Assembly (NCBI GenBank): GCA_003133245.1
Contig: PKWM01000021.1
Location: 1-64,000 of the forward strand
DNA: 64,000 nucleotides
Source of the DNA: Rhodoferax sp.
Lineage (GTDB): Bacteria; Pseudomonadota; Gammaproteobacteria; Burkholderiales; Burkholderiaceae_C
Direction: 5' to 3'
The notes under the pieces are model-generated. The model was not told the DNA's origin, did no database searches, and saw only the letters and a program-made list of their open reading frames with translations. Within the stretch, counting starts at the first letter, position 1. Each line of letters starts with the position of its first letter. Made by a program: the position numbers and the translations under genes. Shown in pieces: positions 1-8,606 of the stretch.

Positions 1-1192
1 TGGGAACTGTCGAACCCGGGTGATCTATGTGATAGACATGAACGGCAATTGTCTGGCCGCGAGCAATTGGCGCGCCAGCGATTCGTTCGTCAACCATAAC
101 TACCAATTCCGACCGTACTTTCAACAAGCGATCACAGGTCGGACCGGACCCTATACCGCCAAAGGGGTTGTGAGTCTGAAGCTGGGGCATTATCTTGCTC
201 GTTCTGTCATGGTCGATGGCAAGATTCGCGGCGTTATTGTGGTCAAGATTTCATTTGATACGCTGCAATCAAGGATAGATGAGCTTTGGCGTCAAGACCA
301 TGAGCTCGATTTGGTCAGCGACGAAAACGGGGTGCTCGTCATAGCACCGCTGAATGCCCTCACATTGAAGTCGATTGAGCCCCTGCCCGAGACGACGCGC
401 AAGGAGATCATCGCGAGCCGACAATATGGCACCGAAGTCGGCCGGGTGCCAATGGCTCCTGGTAAAGTGCTGACCAAGTCACTTCGTTTTGTCGAGTTTG
501 ACGCTATCCCGGGTCAATCCTTCTTGCAAAAAGTCTATGTTTATCCGGATCTCGGGATGCGACTCTACCTGCATTTGCCAGCTTCGGTTTATTGGGAAAT
601 TGTGGCTGAGTTTACGGCCATGTTTTCCCTGGTAGCGCTGGGTATTTTTCTGAGTTGCGTTGGCCTCTTCCAACGTTGGGTTTATACCGACAAGTTGATT
701 GAAGCCGCCATTCACGACCCCTTGACAGGCCTGCACACGCGCTTGTACATGATTGACTGGTGTGCGGCCGCGATCCGGGTGCATAACCGCGACCCCGGCG
801 CTGGTTTCGGTTTGGTTATTTTTGATCTCGATTTTTTCAAACAGGTCAACGACAAGCACGGCCATTTGGCAGGCGACGAAGTGCTCAGGCGCGTTGGCGA
901 GATCATCCGAAACGCGATCCGGGGGCAGGATCTGGCGGTGCGCTTCGGTGGCGAGGAACTGGCGCTATTCGTGCGTTGCATCGATTCAGCGGCGGCCCTG
1001 ACATTGGCTGAGCGGATTCGTCGTGCGGTGGAGGAATTCCAGTTCAGCAGCCATGGGGTTCGCATCCCGGTGACGGTCAGCGGCGGTGTGGCTTTTCACA
1101 TCGCGGGGGAGGTGCTTGACATGCTCTTGGCCCGCGCCGACCAGAAGCTTTACGAAGCCAAAGAGAGCGGGCGCAACCAGATCAAGATTTAG
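1..1192 (+). CDS. Diguanylate cyclase with extracytoplasmic sensor domain (5' truncated by window edge)
   Basis: Makes cyclic di-GMP from two GTP. The frame is open to the left edge; the first in-window start is a GTG at 20, but the protein clearly begins earlier because the sensor domain is already under way (YVIDMNGNCLAASNW, typical of Cache-type periplasmic sensors). Numbering from that GTG, the sensor occupies about 1-190 and one membrane helix about 196-216. The GGDEF domain runs from about 230 to the end, with a DLDFFKQVND motif (269-278), a catalytic GGEEL (310-314) and an RGQD inhibitory site five residues before it (301-304). Cyclase activity with product inhibition is therefore expected, and no EAL domain follows. 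Its TAG stop directly abuts the stop of the convergent PhoH gene. Confidence 0.9.
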   Translation, partial: GNCRTRVIYVIDMNGNCLAASNWRASDSFVNHNYQFRPYFQQAITGRTGPYTAKGVVSLKLGHYLARSVMVDGKIRGVIVVKISFDTLQSRIDELWRQDHELDLVSDENGVLVIAPLNALTLKSIEPLPETTRKEIIASRQYGTEVGRVPMAPGKVLTKSLRFVEFDAIPGQSFLQKVYVYPDLGMRLYLHLPASVYWEIVAEFTAMFSLVALGIFLSCVGLFQRWVYTDKLIEAAIHDPLTGLHTRLYMIDWCAAAIRVHNRDPGAGFGLVIFDLDFFKQVNDKHGHLAGDEVLRRVGEIIRNAIRGQDLAVRFGGEELALFVRCIDSAAALTLAERIRRAVEEFQFSSHGVRIPVTVSGGVAFHIAGEVLDMLLARADQKLYEAKESGRNQIKI

Positions 1193-2776
1193 CTACAAGA
1201 CTTCGCTGGCAAAGTCGGCCAGCCGGGAGCGTTCGCCGCGGGCCAGTGTGATGTGGCCGGCGTGCTGCCAGCCCTTGAATTTGTCAACTGCATAGGTCAG
1301 GCCGGAAGAGCCTTCGGTCAGATACGGTGTGTCGATCTGGGCGATGTTGCCCATGCAAATGATTTTGGTGCCGGGGCCGGCGCGGGTAATGAGGGTTTTC
1401 ATCTGCTTGGGCGTCAAGTTCTGCGCCTCATCGATGATCACGTATTTGTTGAGGAAAGTGCGGCCGCGCATGAAGTTCATGCTTTTGATCTTGATGCGGT
1501 TGCGGATCAGTTCGCTGGTGGCGGCGCGGCCCCATTCGCCGGCATTGGTGTCGGTCTTGCCAAGCACTTCGAGGTTGTCGTCCAGGGCACCCATCCAGGG
1601 CCCCATTTTTTCTTCTTCGGTGCCCGGCAGGAAACCGATGTCTTCACCCACACTGACGGTGGCGCGCGTCATGATGATCTCGGTGTAACGCCGGTCATCG
1701 AGCACCTGCGTCAATCCCGATGCCAGTGCCAGCAGGGTTTTGCCCGTACCCGCATTGCCCGTCAAAGTGACGAAGTCAATCTCCGGGTTCATCAGGAGAT
1801 TCATGGCAAAGTTTTGCTCCCGATTGCGCGTTGTGATGCCCCAGACTGCGTTTTTAAGATGGCTGTAGTCCTTGAGCGTTTTAAAAACAGCGGTCTTGCC
1901 TCGAATCTCGGTGACCTTGGCGTACAGGCTAGGCTCACCGGCCAGCTCGAAATAGACAAATTGGTTGATCAGCAAGTTGGGGGTGAGGGGGCCACTGACG
2001 CGATAAAAAGTGTGCACGCCTTGCTGCCAGCTCTCGACGCTTTTGCCGTGAGTGCTCCAGAAATTCGCGGGCAAGGCCAGCGCGCCGCTGTAGAGCAAGT
2101 CGCCGTCATCGAGTGTTTTGTCGTTTTGATAATCGTCGGTGTTAAGAGCGAGCGCGCGCGCCTTGACCCGCATATTGATGTCTTTGGAGACCAGCACCAC
2201 CTCACGCGGGGCGTATTGTTCGCACAGCGCCTTCACCACGCCCAAAATCTGGTTGTCGGCCTTGCCTTGCGGCAGGCTGTCGGGCAGGGCGTAGTTGAGC
2301 AACTGGGTCTGAAAAAACAACTTGCCGCCGGCTTCGCGGTGGCCAGTGCTGTTCAGTGGCAAACCGGCCGTGATGTCGGCCTTTTGATGGCCGGCCAGGG
2401 TGTCGAGTGAGCGGCTGGTTTGGCGAGCGTTGCGAGCGACTTCGCTCATACCTTTTTTATGGGCATCAAGTTCTTCGAGCACGATCATGGGCAGAAAAAT
2501 GTCGTGTTCTTCGAAGTGAAACAGACAGCTTGGATCGTGCAGCAGCACATTGGTGTCGAGCACAAAGAGTTTGCCAGGGCCGACCGGCGTTACTTTCTTG
2601 GGCCTGGTCGGCGCAGCGCTTGGCAACCTGGGCATGGGCGGCGGTGGTGGTGTCAATGTCGTTTGAGTCTTGTCAGGTTGAATCTTGCGGACTTCGGTTT
2701 GAAGCCGGGCTGGTACGTCGTAGTCTTGCTCAGACAGCAGCGAGGCACGTTTGACGGGGGCGGTTGGCAGTGGCAT
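1193..2776 (-). CDS. PIN-PhoH family ATPase/ribonuclease (PhoH2 / YlaK type)
   Basis: A two-domain protein of about 527 residues. A PIN nuclease domain begins at LFVLDTNVLLHD (about residue 70) and is followed by a PhoH P-loop ATPase domain with Walker A GNAGTGKT (340-347) and Walker B YVIIDEAQN (445-453). The family couples RNA unwinding to RNA cleavage; the target here is unknown. The N-terminus carries a proline-rich linker (about 43-62). I chose the ATG at 2776 over an upstream in-frame TTG at 2794; neither has a good Shine-Dalgarno sequence. It converges with the diguanylate cyclase with no spacer. Confidence 0.9.
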   Translation of the reverse strand: MPLPTAPVKRASLLSEQDYDVPARLQTEVRKIQPDKTQTTLTPPPPPMPRLPSAAPTRPKKVTPVGPGKLFVLDTNVLLHDPSCLFHFEEHDIFLPMIVLEELDAHKKGMSEVARNARQTSRSLDTLAGHQKADITAGLPLNSTGHREAGGKLFFQTQLLNYALPDSLPQGKADNQILGVVKALCEQYAPREVVLVSKDINMRVKARALALNTDDYQNDKTLDDGDLLYSGALALPANFWSTHGKSVESWQQGVHTFYRVSGPLTPNLLINQFVYFELAGEPSLYAKVTEIRGKTAVFKTLKDYSHLKNAVWGITTRNREQNFAMNLLMNPEIDFVTLTGNAGTGKTLLALASGLTQVLDDRRYTEIIMTRATVSVGEDIGFLPGTEEEKMGPWMGALDDNLEVLGKTDTNAGEWGRAATSELIRNRIKIKSMNFMRGRTFLNKYVIIDEAQNLTPKQMKTLITRAGPGTKIICMGNIAQIDTPYLTEGSSGLTYAVDKFKGWQHAGHITLARGERSRLADFASEVL

Positions 2777-2823
2777 GGGAGGGTTGGCACGCAAAGAGTA
2801 GACTGAACGCTGGGTTTAAAAGC

Positions 2824-2853
2824 AAAAAAGCCGCCATGAAATCAAGGCGGCTT
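2824..2853 (-). terminator. Rho-independent terminator downstream of bcp
   Basis: On the minus strand an 8-bp stem (AAGCCGCC / GGCGGCTT, 10-nt loop) is followed by a T run (the A tract at 2824-2829 on the plus strand). It lies 40 bp after the peroxiredoxin stop and should end that transcript before phoH. Confidence 0.8.
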
Positions 2854-2892
2854 GGGCCAGAATCAGGCTCGTAGAAGATAGACCATTGACAC

Positions 2893-3378
2893 TCAAACCA
2901 GTTCGGCGATTTTGTTAAGGGCTTTCACCGCTTTGACAACTTCATCGACATGACCCGGTACTTTGAGACCGCGCCATTCTTCTTTGAGCGTGCCATCAGC
3001 GCCAATTAAAAAGGTGCTGCGCTCAATGCCTTTGACCTTTTTGCCGTACATAATTTTGTTTTTGACGACGCCAAACATGTGGCACATTTTTTCTTCGGTG
3101 TCGGCGATTAATTCAAAGGGCAGCTCCAGTTTGGCTTTGAACTCGTCGTGTGAACGCATGTTGTCCCGTGAGACCCCAAAAACAGTAGCACCGGCCTTCA
3201 CAAATTCCTTGTACTTGTCGCGGAACTGCATCGCCTCGGTGGTGCAACCGGGAGTGTTGTCCTTGGGGTAGAAGTAGAGGACGACTGTATTTCCGAGGTG
3301 CGAGGTGTTGGAGACTCTGATGCCATTGGTGGCATTTGATTCAAATTCAGGGATGGGTTTATTAACAACAATCGCCAT
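2893..3378 (-). CDS. bcp: Peroxiredoxin, BCP/PrxQ family
   Basis: Thiol peroxidase of 161 residues that reduces hydrogen peroxide and organic peroxides in the cytoplasm. The peroxidatic cysteine is C45 in TPGCTTE. The second cysteine five residues later, present in E. coli BCP, is absent; C99 (EEKMCHMF) is the only other obvious candidate for a resolving cysteine. The ATG at 3378 (MAIVVNKPIPEF) is preferred to the 26-residue longer open frame because it matches the family's usual N-terminus. A terminator follows. Confidence 0.92.
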   Translation of the reverse strand: MAIVVNKPIPEFESNATNGIRVSNTSHLGNTVVLYFYPKDNTPGCTTEAMQFRDKYKEFVKAGATVFGVSRDNMRSHDEFKAKLELPFELIADTEEKMCHMFGVVKNKIMYGKKVKGIERSTFLIGADGTLKEEWRGLKVPGHVDEVVKAVKALNKIAELV

Positions 3379-3519
3379 GGTTCTTAAATCTCGTGTGACA
3401 GGATGCGTCATATTCTTGGGCGGTGCGCACTCTCCTGTGTCATCGCTTTGGCGCATCCCGGTGCAAAGTGTAATTTTACCCGGAAAAATTTGGCTGTTCC
3501 AGATCGGCTACTGGAATTG

Positions 3520-3909
3520 TCAGTGTCCTTCGCCCGAACCGGCTTCAAGCAGCACAGCCAGGGCGACGTGGCGGTCTTCGCCGGCCAGAATGTTGTAGGT
3601 GCGGCAAGCCGCATGGGTATCCATGGTTTCAATGCCAATTTGTTGGTCGATCAGGGGCTTGATGCAAGCCGCCTCGGGAAAGCGGATGTGCTCGCCGCTG
3701 CCAAAAACAATCAACTCGGTGCCGAGCGCTGCCAGTTGGGCGAAGTGTTCAGCCGTCAAATCTTCGAAGCGCTCGCATGACCAATTGAAGCGTTCCCCAC
3801 GGGAGCCGATCACCACACTGACACTGATTTTCTCGCTTCCGATGCTGATCCAGCCTGCTCCGTAGCCGCTGATGGAGGGTGCGTTGATGAAGTCAGCTTG
3901 GATTTTCAT
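3520..3909 (-). CDS. Mth938-like (DUF498/NDUFAF3-type) protein
   Basis: Small globular protein of about 129 residues with the Mth938 fold signature: a central FGSGEHIRFP strand-turn and a C-terminal ETMDTHAACRTYNILAGEDR segment. In mitochondria the related NDUFAF3 assists complex I assembly; in bacteria the role is undefined, so a link to the nuo operon 15 kb away is only suggestive. The chosen start (ATG 3909, MKIQADF) fits the family; an ATG at 3951 in the same frame is possible. It is divergent from alaA. Confidence 0.85.
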   Translation of the reverse strand: MKIQADFINAPSISGYGAGWISIGSEKISVSVVIGSRGERFNWSCERFEDLTAEHFAQLAALGTELIVFGSGEHIRFPEAACIKPLIDQQIGIETMDTHAACRTYNILAGEDRHVALAVLLEAGSGEGH

Positions 3910-4037
3910 GGCGGCAGGTGTGAAGTTTGGCGGGAGTTGGACATCAATCATCAGAGCTGGGGCGCTGCGGTTTGTCGGGGTAGGAACTGTGGTCAAATTA
4001 TAGGTGTCGCCACTCGCCACCTACTTCCGGAGGGACT

Positions 4038-5264
4038 TTGAAGATCATTCGAAAATCAGCCAAACTGGCCAATGTCTGTTATGACATTCGTGGCCCGATC
4101 ATGGACGCCGCGCGCCAGATGGAGGAAGAGGGCCACAAGATCATCAAGCTCAATATTGGCAATCTGGCGGTGTTTGGTTTTGATGCGCCGGAGGAAATCC
4201 AGCAGGACATGATCCGTAACTTGCCCAATTCGGCCGGTTATTCTGACAGCAAAGGCATATTTGGAGCGCGCAAGGCGGTCATGCACTACAGCCAGCAGCA
4301 GGGTATCAAGGGCGTCACGCTGGACGATATATACCTTGGTAACGGTGCCAGTGAATTGATCGTGATGGCCACCAACGCACTGCTTGATAACGGCGACGAA
4401 TTGTTGCTGCCTTCGCCCGACTACCCACTGTGGACGGCAGCGGCGAGCCTCTCGGGCGGTACACCGGTGCATTATCTGTGTGACGAAGCGAACGGCTGGA
4501 TGCCAGACCTCGACGACATTCGCGCCAAAATTACGCCACGTACAAAAGGCATCGTGGTGATTAATCCCAACAACCCAACCGGGGCGCTTTACTCGGATGA
4601 GCTTCTCAAGGCGATTGTGCAAATCGCGCGGGATCACAGTCTGGTCATTTTTGCCGATGAAGTCTATGACAAGGTGTTGTACGACGATGCCCACCATACC
4701 GCTATCGCCAGCCTGTCCGAAGACGTGCTGACGCTGACCTTCAATTCGCTTTCCAAAAGCTACCGCTCGTGCGGCTACCGCGCTGGCTGGATGGTGATAT
4801 CGGGCGATAAAAAACCAGCCAGGGATTACATCGAGGGTCTGAATATGCTCTCCAACATGCGCCTGTGCTCCAACGTGCCGGGTCAGTGGGCGATCCAGAC
4901 CGCGCTGGGGGGCTACCAGAGCATCAATGACCTGGTCCGTGAAGGTGGGCGTCTGCGCCGTCAGCGCGATCTGGCTTACGAGCTGATCTGCGCGATTCCG
5001 GGAGTGACTTGTGTCAAACCGTCGGCCGCGCTGTATATATTTCCGCGGCTCGATCCGACCTTGTACCCGATCGTCGATGATCAGCAGTTCTTTCTTGAAT
5101 TGCTGCAGGAGACCCGCGTCATGCTGGTGCAGGGTACCGGTTTTAACTGGCCAACGCCGGATCATTTCCGCATCGTTTTTCTGCCCCACGAGGATGATTT
5201 GCGCGAGGCCATCGGTCGCGTCGCGAATTTTCTGGAAGCTTACCGCAAGCGTCACAGCAATTAA
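4038..5264 (+). CDS. alaA: Alanine/glutamate-pyruvate aminotransferase AlaA
   Basis: PLP-dependent fold-type I aminotransferase of 408 residues, interconverting pyruvate and glutamate with alanine and 2-oxoglutarate. It has the NPNNPTG motif (176-182) and the Schiff-base lysine K240 in SLSKSYR. The N-terminus (KSAKLANVCYDIRGP) aligns with E. coli AlaA as I recall it, which supports the TTG start at 4038; no ATG fits. A strong GGAGG (4029-4033) lies only 4 nt upstream, an unusually tight spacing. The hom gene follows after 17 nt, so this is probably the first gene of an amino-acid/molybdopterin operon. Confidence 0.93.
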   Translation: MKIIRKSAKLANVCYDIRGPIMDAARQMEEEGHKIIKLNIGNLAVFGFDAPEEIQQDMIRNLPNSAGYSDSKGIFGARKAVMHYSQQQGIKGVTLDDIYLGNGASELIVMATNALLDNGDELLLPSPDYPLWTAAASLSGGTPVHYLCDEANGWMPDLDDIRAKITPRTKGIVVINPNNPTGALYSDELLKAIVQIARDHSLVIFADEVYDKVLYDDAHHTAIASLSEDVLTLTFNSLSKSYRSCGYRAGWMVISGDKKPARDYIEGLNMLSNMRLCSNVPGQWAIQTALGGYQSINDLVREGGRLRRQRDLAYELICAIPGVTCVKPSAALYIFPRLDPTLYPIVDDQQFFLELLQETRVMLVQGTGFNWPTPDHFRIVFLPHEDDLREAIGRVANFLEAYRKRHSN

Positions 5265-5281
5265 TTCATCGATAAATTTTT

Positions 5282-6649
5282 ATGAAACCGATTCAAGTAG
5301 GTCTGTTGGGCATGGGCGTGGTCGGCTCGGGCACTTTCAATGTGTTGCGTCGTAATCAGGCCGAGATCAAGGGCCGCGCCGGACGTGGCATTGTGATCAC
5401 CATGGTGGCGGAGCTGGATTTGGCGCGCGCGCGCGCCCAAGTCGACGAGGGTGTCAAGGTGGTGAGCGATGCGCGCGAGATCATTGCCAACCCGGACATC
5501 GATATTGTGATTGAGCTGATCGGTGGCTGTGGCATTGCCAAAACACTGGTGCTGGAGGCGATTGCGGCTGGCAAACACGTTGTCACGGCCAATAAGGCCT
5601 TGTTGGCCGTGCATGGCACCGAGATTTTTGCGGCCGCATCGCGCCATGGTGTGATGGTGGCATTTGAGGCTGCCGTGGCTGGCGGCATTCCGATCATCAA
5701 AGCGTTACGCGAGGGTTTGACGGCCAATAGCATCGAGTGGATTGCGGGCATCATCAACGGCACCACCAATTTCATTTTGTCCGAAATGCGTGACAAAGGC
5801 GTGGACTTCGACGTGGCGCTCAAAGAGGCGCAGCGGCTGGGTTATGCCGAGGCTGATCCAACGTTCGACATTGAAGGGGTGGACGCGGCGCACAAAGCCA
5901 CCATCATGTGTTCCATCGCGTTTGGTATTCCAGTGCAATTCGACAAGGCCTATGTTGAAGGCATCAGCCAGCTCGGCGCGCAGGACATCAAATATGCCGA
6001 GCAACTGGGTTATCGCATCAAGCTGCTGGGCATTACCAAGCGTCGCCAAGCCAACTCGAGTCTAGGCACCAAGGCTGGCATCGAACTGCGCGTTCATCCC
6101 TGCCTGGTGCCGACCAGGCGCTTGATTGCCAACGTGGAAGGTGCCATGAATGCGGTGATGGTGCAGGGCGATGCGGTCGGCACCACGCTCTATTACGGCA
6201 AGGGCGCGGGCTCCGAGCCGACTGCCAGCGCCGTTATTGCCGATTTGGTCGATATTACCCGGCTGCACACGGCGGACGCGGCGCAGCGGGTGCCGCATCT
6301 GGCCTTTCAACCTAACGCCATGAGCGATTTGCCGGTGCTGGCGATGAGCGAGGTTATCACCAGTTACTACCTGCGGTTGCGCGTTGCCGACGAGACCGGT
6401 GTGCTCGCCAAGGTGACCGGCATTCTGGCTTCAGCCGGTATCAGCATCGATGCGGTGCTACAGCGTGAAGCCGATGAAGTAGGTGCTGTCGGCAGCCCTG
6501 GCGGCAAGCCTTTCGTGGCCCAGACCGATGTCATTATCTTGACTCACGACTGTGTCGAAGCCGAAATGAATTCGGCGATCGCGCAGATGCAGGCGCTGCC
6601 GAGCGTGCTCGAGCCGATCACCCGCATCCGAAAGGAAGAATTGGCCTGA
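5282..6649 (+). CDS. hom: Homoserine dehydrogenase
   Basis: Reduces aspartate semialdehyde to homoserine with NAD(P)H, feeding threonine, methionine and isoleucine synthesis. The protein has 455 residues: an N-terminal Rossmann motif (LGMGVVGSG), a catalytic domain with GIINGTTNFIL, and a C-terminal ACT regulatory domain (about 370-450, LRLRVADETGVLAKVTGIL), which usually confers threonine feedback. Its stop overlaps the thrC start by one base (TGATG), so the two are translationally coupled. Confidence 0.95.
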   Translation: MKPIQVGLLGMGVVGSGTFNVLRRNQAEIKGRAGRGIVITMVAELDLARARAQVDEGVKVVSDAREIIANPDIDIVIELIGGCGIAKTLVLEAIAAGKHVVTANKALLAVHGTEIFAAASRHGVMVAFEAAVAGGIPIIKALREGLTANSIEWIAGIINGTTNFILSEMRDKGVDFDVALKEAQRLGYAEADPTFDIEGVDAAHKATIMCSIAFGIPVQFDKAYVEGISQLGAQDIKYAEQLGYRIKLLGITKRRQANSSLGTKAGIELRVHPCLVPTRRLIANVEGAMNAVMVQGDAVGTTLYYGKGAGSEPTASAVIADLVDITRLHTADAAQRVPHLAFQPNAMSDLPVLAMSEVITSYYLRLRVADETGVLAKVTGILASAGISIDAVLQREADEVGAVGSPGGKPFVAQTDVIILTHDCVEAEMNSAIAQMQALPSVLEPITRIRKEELA

Positions 6650-8076
6650 TGAAATATATTTCTACCCGTGGCGACCAGAGTGGCAAGCATTTTTGTGAAA
6701 TTCTGCTTGAAGGTCTGGCGCCCGATGGCGGCTTGTACTTGCCCCAGGCGTACCCACAGGTTGATGGTGACACGCTCAGCCGCTGGCGCGCTGTCTATCG
6801 CGACCAGGGTTATGCCGAGCTGGCGTTTGAGATTTTGTCGCTCTACATTGACGATATTGGAGCCGCTGACCTGAGGGAGATCTGCCAGAAGACCTATACC
6901 GCCAAGGTCTTTGGCAGCGACGAGATTGTGCCGCTGCGTCACCTGGAAAACGGTCTCTGGCTGGAAGCTCTCTCCAACGGCCCGACGCTGGCTTTCAAGG
7001 ATATGGCGATGCAGTTGTTGGGCAATTTGTTTGAGTACGAATTGACGCGTCGTGGCGCGCAGCTCAATATTTTGGGTGCCACCAGCGGTGACACTGGCAG
7101 CGCAGCCGAGTATGCGATGCGTGGCAAGAAAGGCATACGCGTTTTCATGACCAGCCCGCTGGGCCGCATGAGTCCGTTCCAGCAAGCGCAGATGTTCAGT
7201 TTGATGGATGAGAACATTCACAATATTGCCATCGATGGTGTGTTTGACGATTGCCAGGATCTGGTCAAAGCGGTCTCCAACGATCTGGAGTTCAAGCGCA
7301 AATACAAAATTGGTACGGTTAACTCGATCAACTGGGCGCGCTTGCTGGCCCAGGTGGTCTATTACTTTGCGGGCTATTTCCAGGCGACTGAAAGCAACAC
7401 CCAAAAGGTGAGTTTCACGGTACCGTCTGGAAATTTTGGCAACGTTTGCGCCGGTCATGTGGCGCGCATGATGGGCTTGCCGATTGCCAGGTTGGTGGTG
7501 GCGACCAACGAGAACGACGTGCTTGACGAATTTTTCAGAACCGGGGTTTACCGGGTGCGCGCCAGCGCCGACACCCATGAGACTTCGAGTCCGTCGATGG
7601 ATATCTCCAAGGCCAGCAACTTCGAGCGCTTTGTGTTTGACTTGCTCGGGCGCGATGGTGCGCGCGTCAGGTCGCTATTTGGTGATGCGTTGGCGCGCGT
7701 CGGCGAGTTCGATTTAAGCGCGCACCCGGCTTTCAATCAAACCACCCGGCGCTATGGCTTTGAGAGTGGCAAGAGCATGCACAGCGACCGCTTAGCGACG
7801 ATCAAGGATACGTTTGAACGCTTTGGCATGATGATAGACCCGCACACGGCTGATGGTGTCAAGGTGGCGCGCGAGCATCAGCGGCCGGGCTTGCCGATGA
7901 TCGTGCTGGAGACGGCCTTGCCGATCAAGTTTGCGGCCACGATGGTGGAGGCGTTCGGACGCGAGCCCGAGCGCCCGGCTAGATTCAAGGGCATCGAAGC
8001 GCTGCCCAAGCGCGTTACCCGTATGGCCGCAGATGTGGCTGCGATCAAAGCCTACATCACCGAGCATTGCTTATGA
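6649..8076 (+). CDS. thrC: Threonine synthase
   Basis: PLP enzyme that converts O-phosphohomoserine to threonine. The protein has 475 residues, with the PLP lysine K117 in PTLAFKDMA and the phosphate-binding region ATSGDTGSAA. The N-terminus MKYISTRGD is typical of the proteobacterial family. The gene overlaps hom by 1 nt and mobB by 4 nt (ATGA). Confidence 0.95.
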   Translation: MKYISTRGDQSGKHFCEILLEGLAPDGGLYLPQAYPQVDGDTLSRWRAVYRDQGYAELAFEILSLYIDDIGAADLREICQKTYTAKVFGSDEIVPLRHLENGLWLEALSNGPTLAFKDMAMQLLGNLFEYELTRRGAQLNILGATSGDTGSAAEYAMRGKKGIRVFMTSPLGRMSPFQQAQMFSLMDENIHNIAIDGVFDDCQDLVKAVSNDLEFKRKYKIGTVNSINWARLLAQVVYYFAGYFQATESNTQKVSFTVPSGNFGNVCAGHVARMMGLPIARLVVATNENDVLDEFFRTGVYRVRASADTHETSSPSMDISKASNFERFVFDLLGRDGARVRSLFGDALARVGEFDLSAHPAFNQTTRRYGFESGKSMHSDRLATIKDTFERFGMMIDPHTADGVKVAREHQRPGLPMIVLETALPIKFAATMVEAFGREPERPARFKGIEALPKRVTRMAADVAAIKAYITEHCL

Positions 8077-8606
8077 AGGTTGTTGGATTCGCCGGATTTT
8101 CCGGCTCGGGCAAGACCTCATTGGTGGAGCGTTTGATTCCGCTCATGCGCCTGAAGGGTTTGCGCGTTTCGGTGGTCAAGCATGCGCATCACCGCTTTGA
8201 TATCGACCAGGTTGGCAAGGACACCTATCGCCATCGTGAGGCCGGTGCGTTCGAGGTGGTGGTGGCCTCAAGCAAGCGGCTGGCGCTGATGCGTGAATTT
8301 GAGCAAGACCCGCAGCTTTCGGTGCATCAGTTGATTGCCGAGCTGGACGCGCGTGTGGACTGGGTGCTGGTCGAGGGTTTCAAGGATGCCGATCTGCCAA
8401 AAATTGAGGTCTGGCGCGCGCAATCGAAGCAAGCGGTGCGCTATCCAGACGACGCCTTCATCGTCGCCATTGCCACGGATTCGCCCGAGCAATTGCCCCA
8501 AGCCACGCCGCAGCCGGTCCTCGATCTCAACGATGCCGCGGCGTTGGTGGACTGGTTGACGCTGCATGAAAACCGCTTTGACTACCAGCCGGAGAATTTT
8601 GCATGA
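8073..8606 (+). CDS. mobB: Molybdopterin-guanine dinucleotide biosynthesis protein MobB
   Basis: GTP-binding accessory protein for the guanylation step of molybdenum cofactor synthesis, about 177 residues. The P-loop GFSGSGKT is at residues 8-15 and a VKHAHH motif follows. I chose the ATG at 8073, which gives the ATGA overlap with thrC; the open frame extends two codons further to a TTG. The gene overlaps moeA by 4 nt. MobA is not in the window. Confidence 0.92.
   Translation: MKVVGFAGFSGSGKTSLVERLIPLMRLKGLRVSVVKHAHHRFDIDQVGKDTYRHREAGAFEVVVASSKRLALMREFEQDPQLSVHQLIAELDARVDWVLVEGFKDADLPKIEVWRAQSKQAVRYPDDAFIVAIATDSPEQLPQATPQPVLDLNDAAALVDWLTLHENRFDYQPENFA

Noticed and set aside
1253..2410. 385-codon plus-strand frame inside phoH
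   Set aside because: Antisense to the PIN-PhoH coding sequence, whose domains are unmistakable; its composition is that of a shadow frame.
4056..5255. 399-codon open frame antisense to alaA
   Set aside because: It lies wholly opposite a well-supported aminotransferase gene and has no recognisable domain; it is a by-product of GC-rich codon use.
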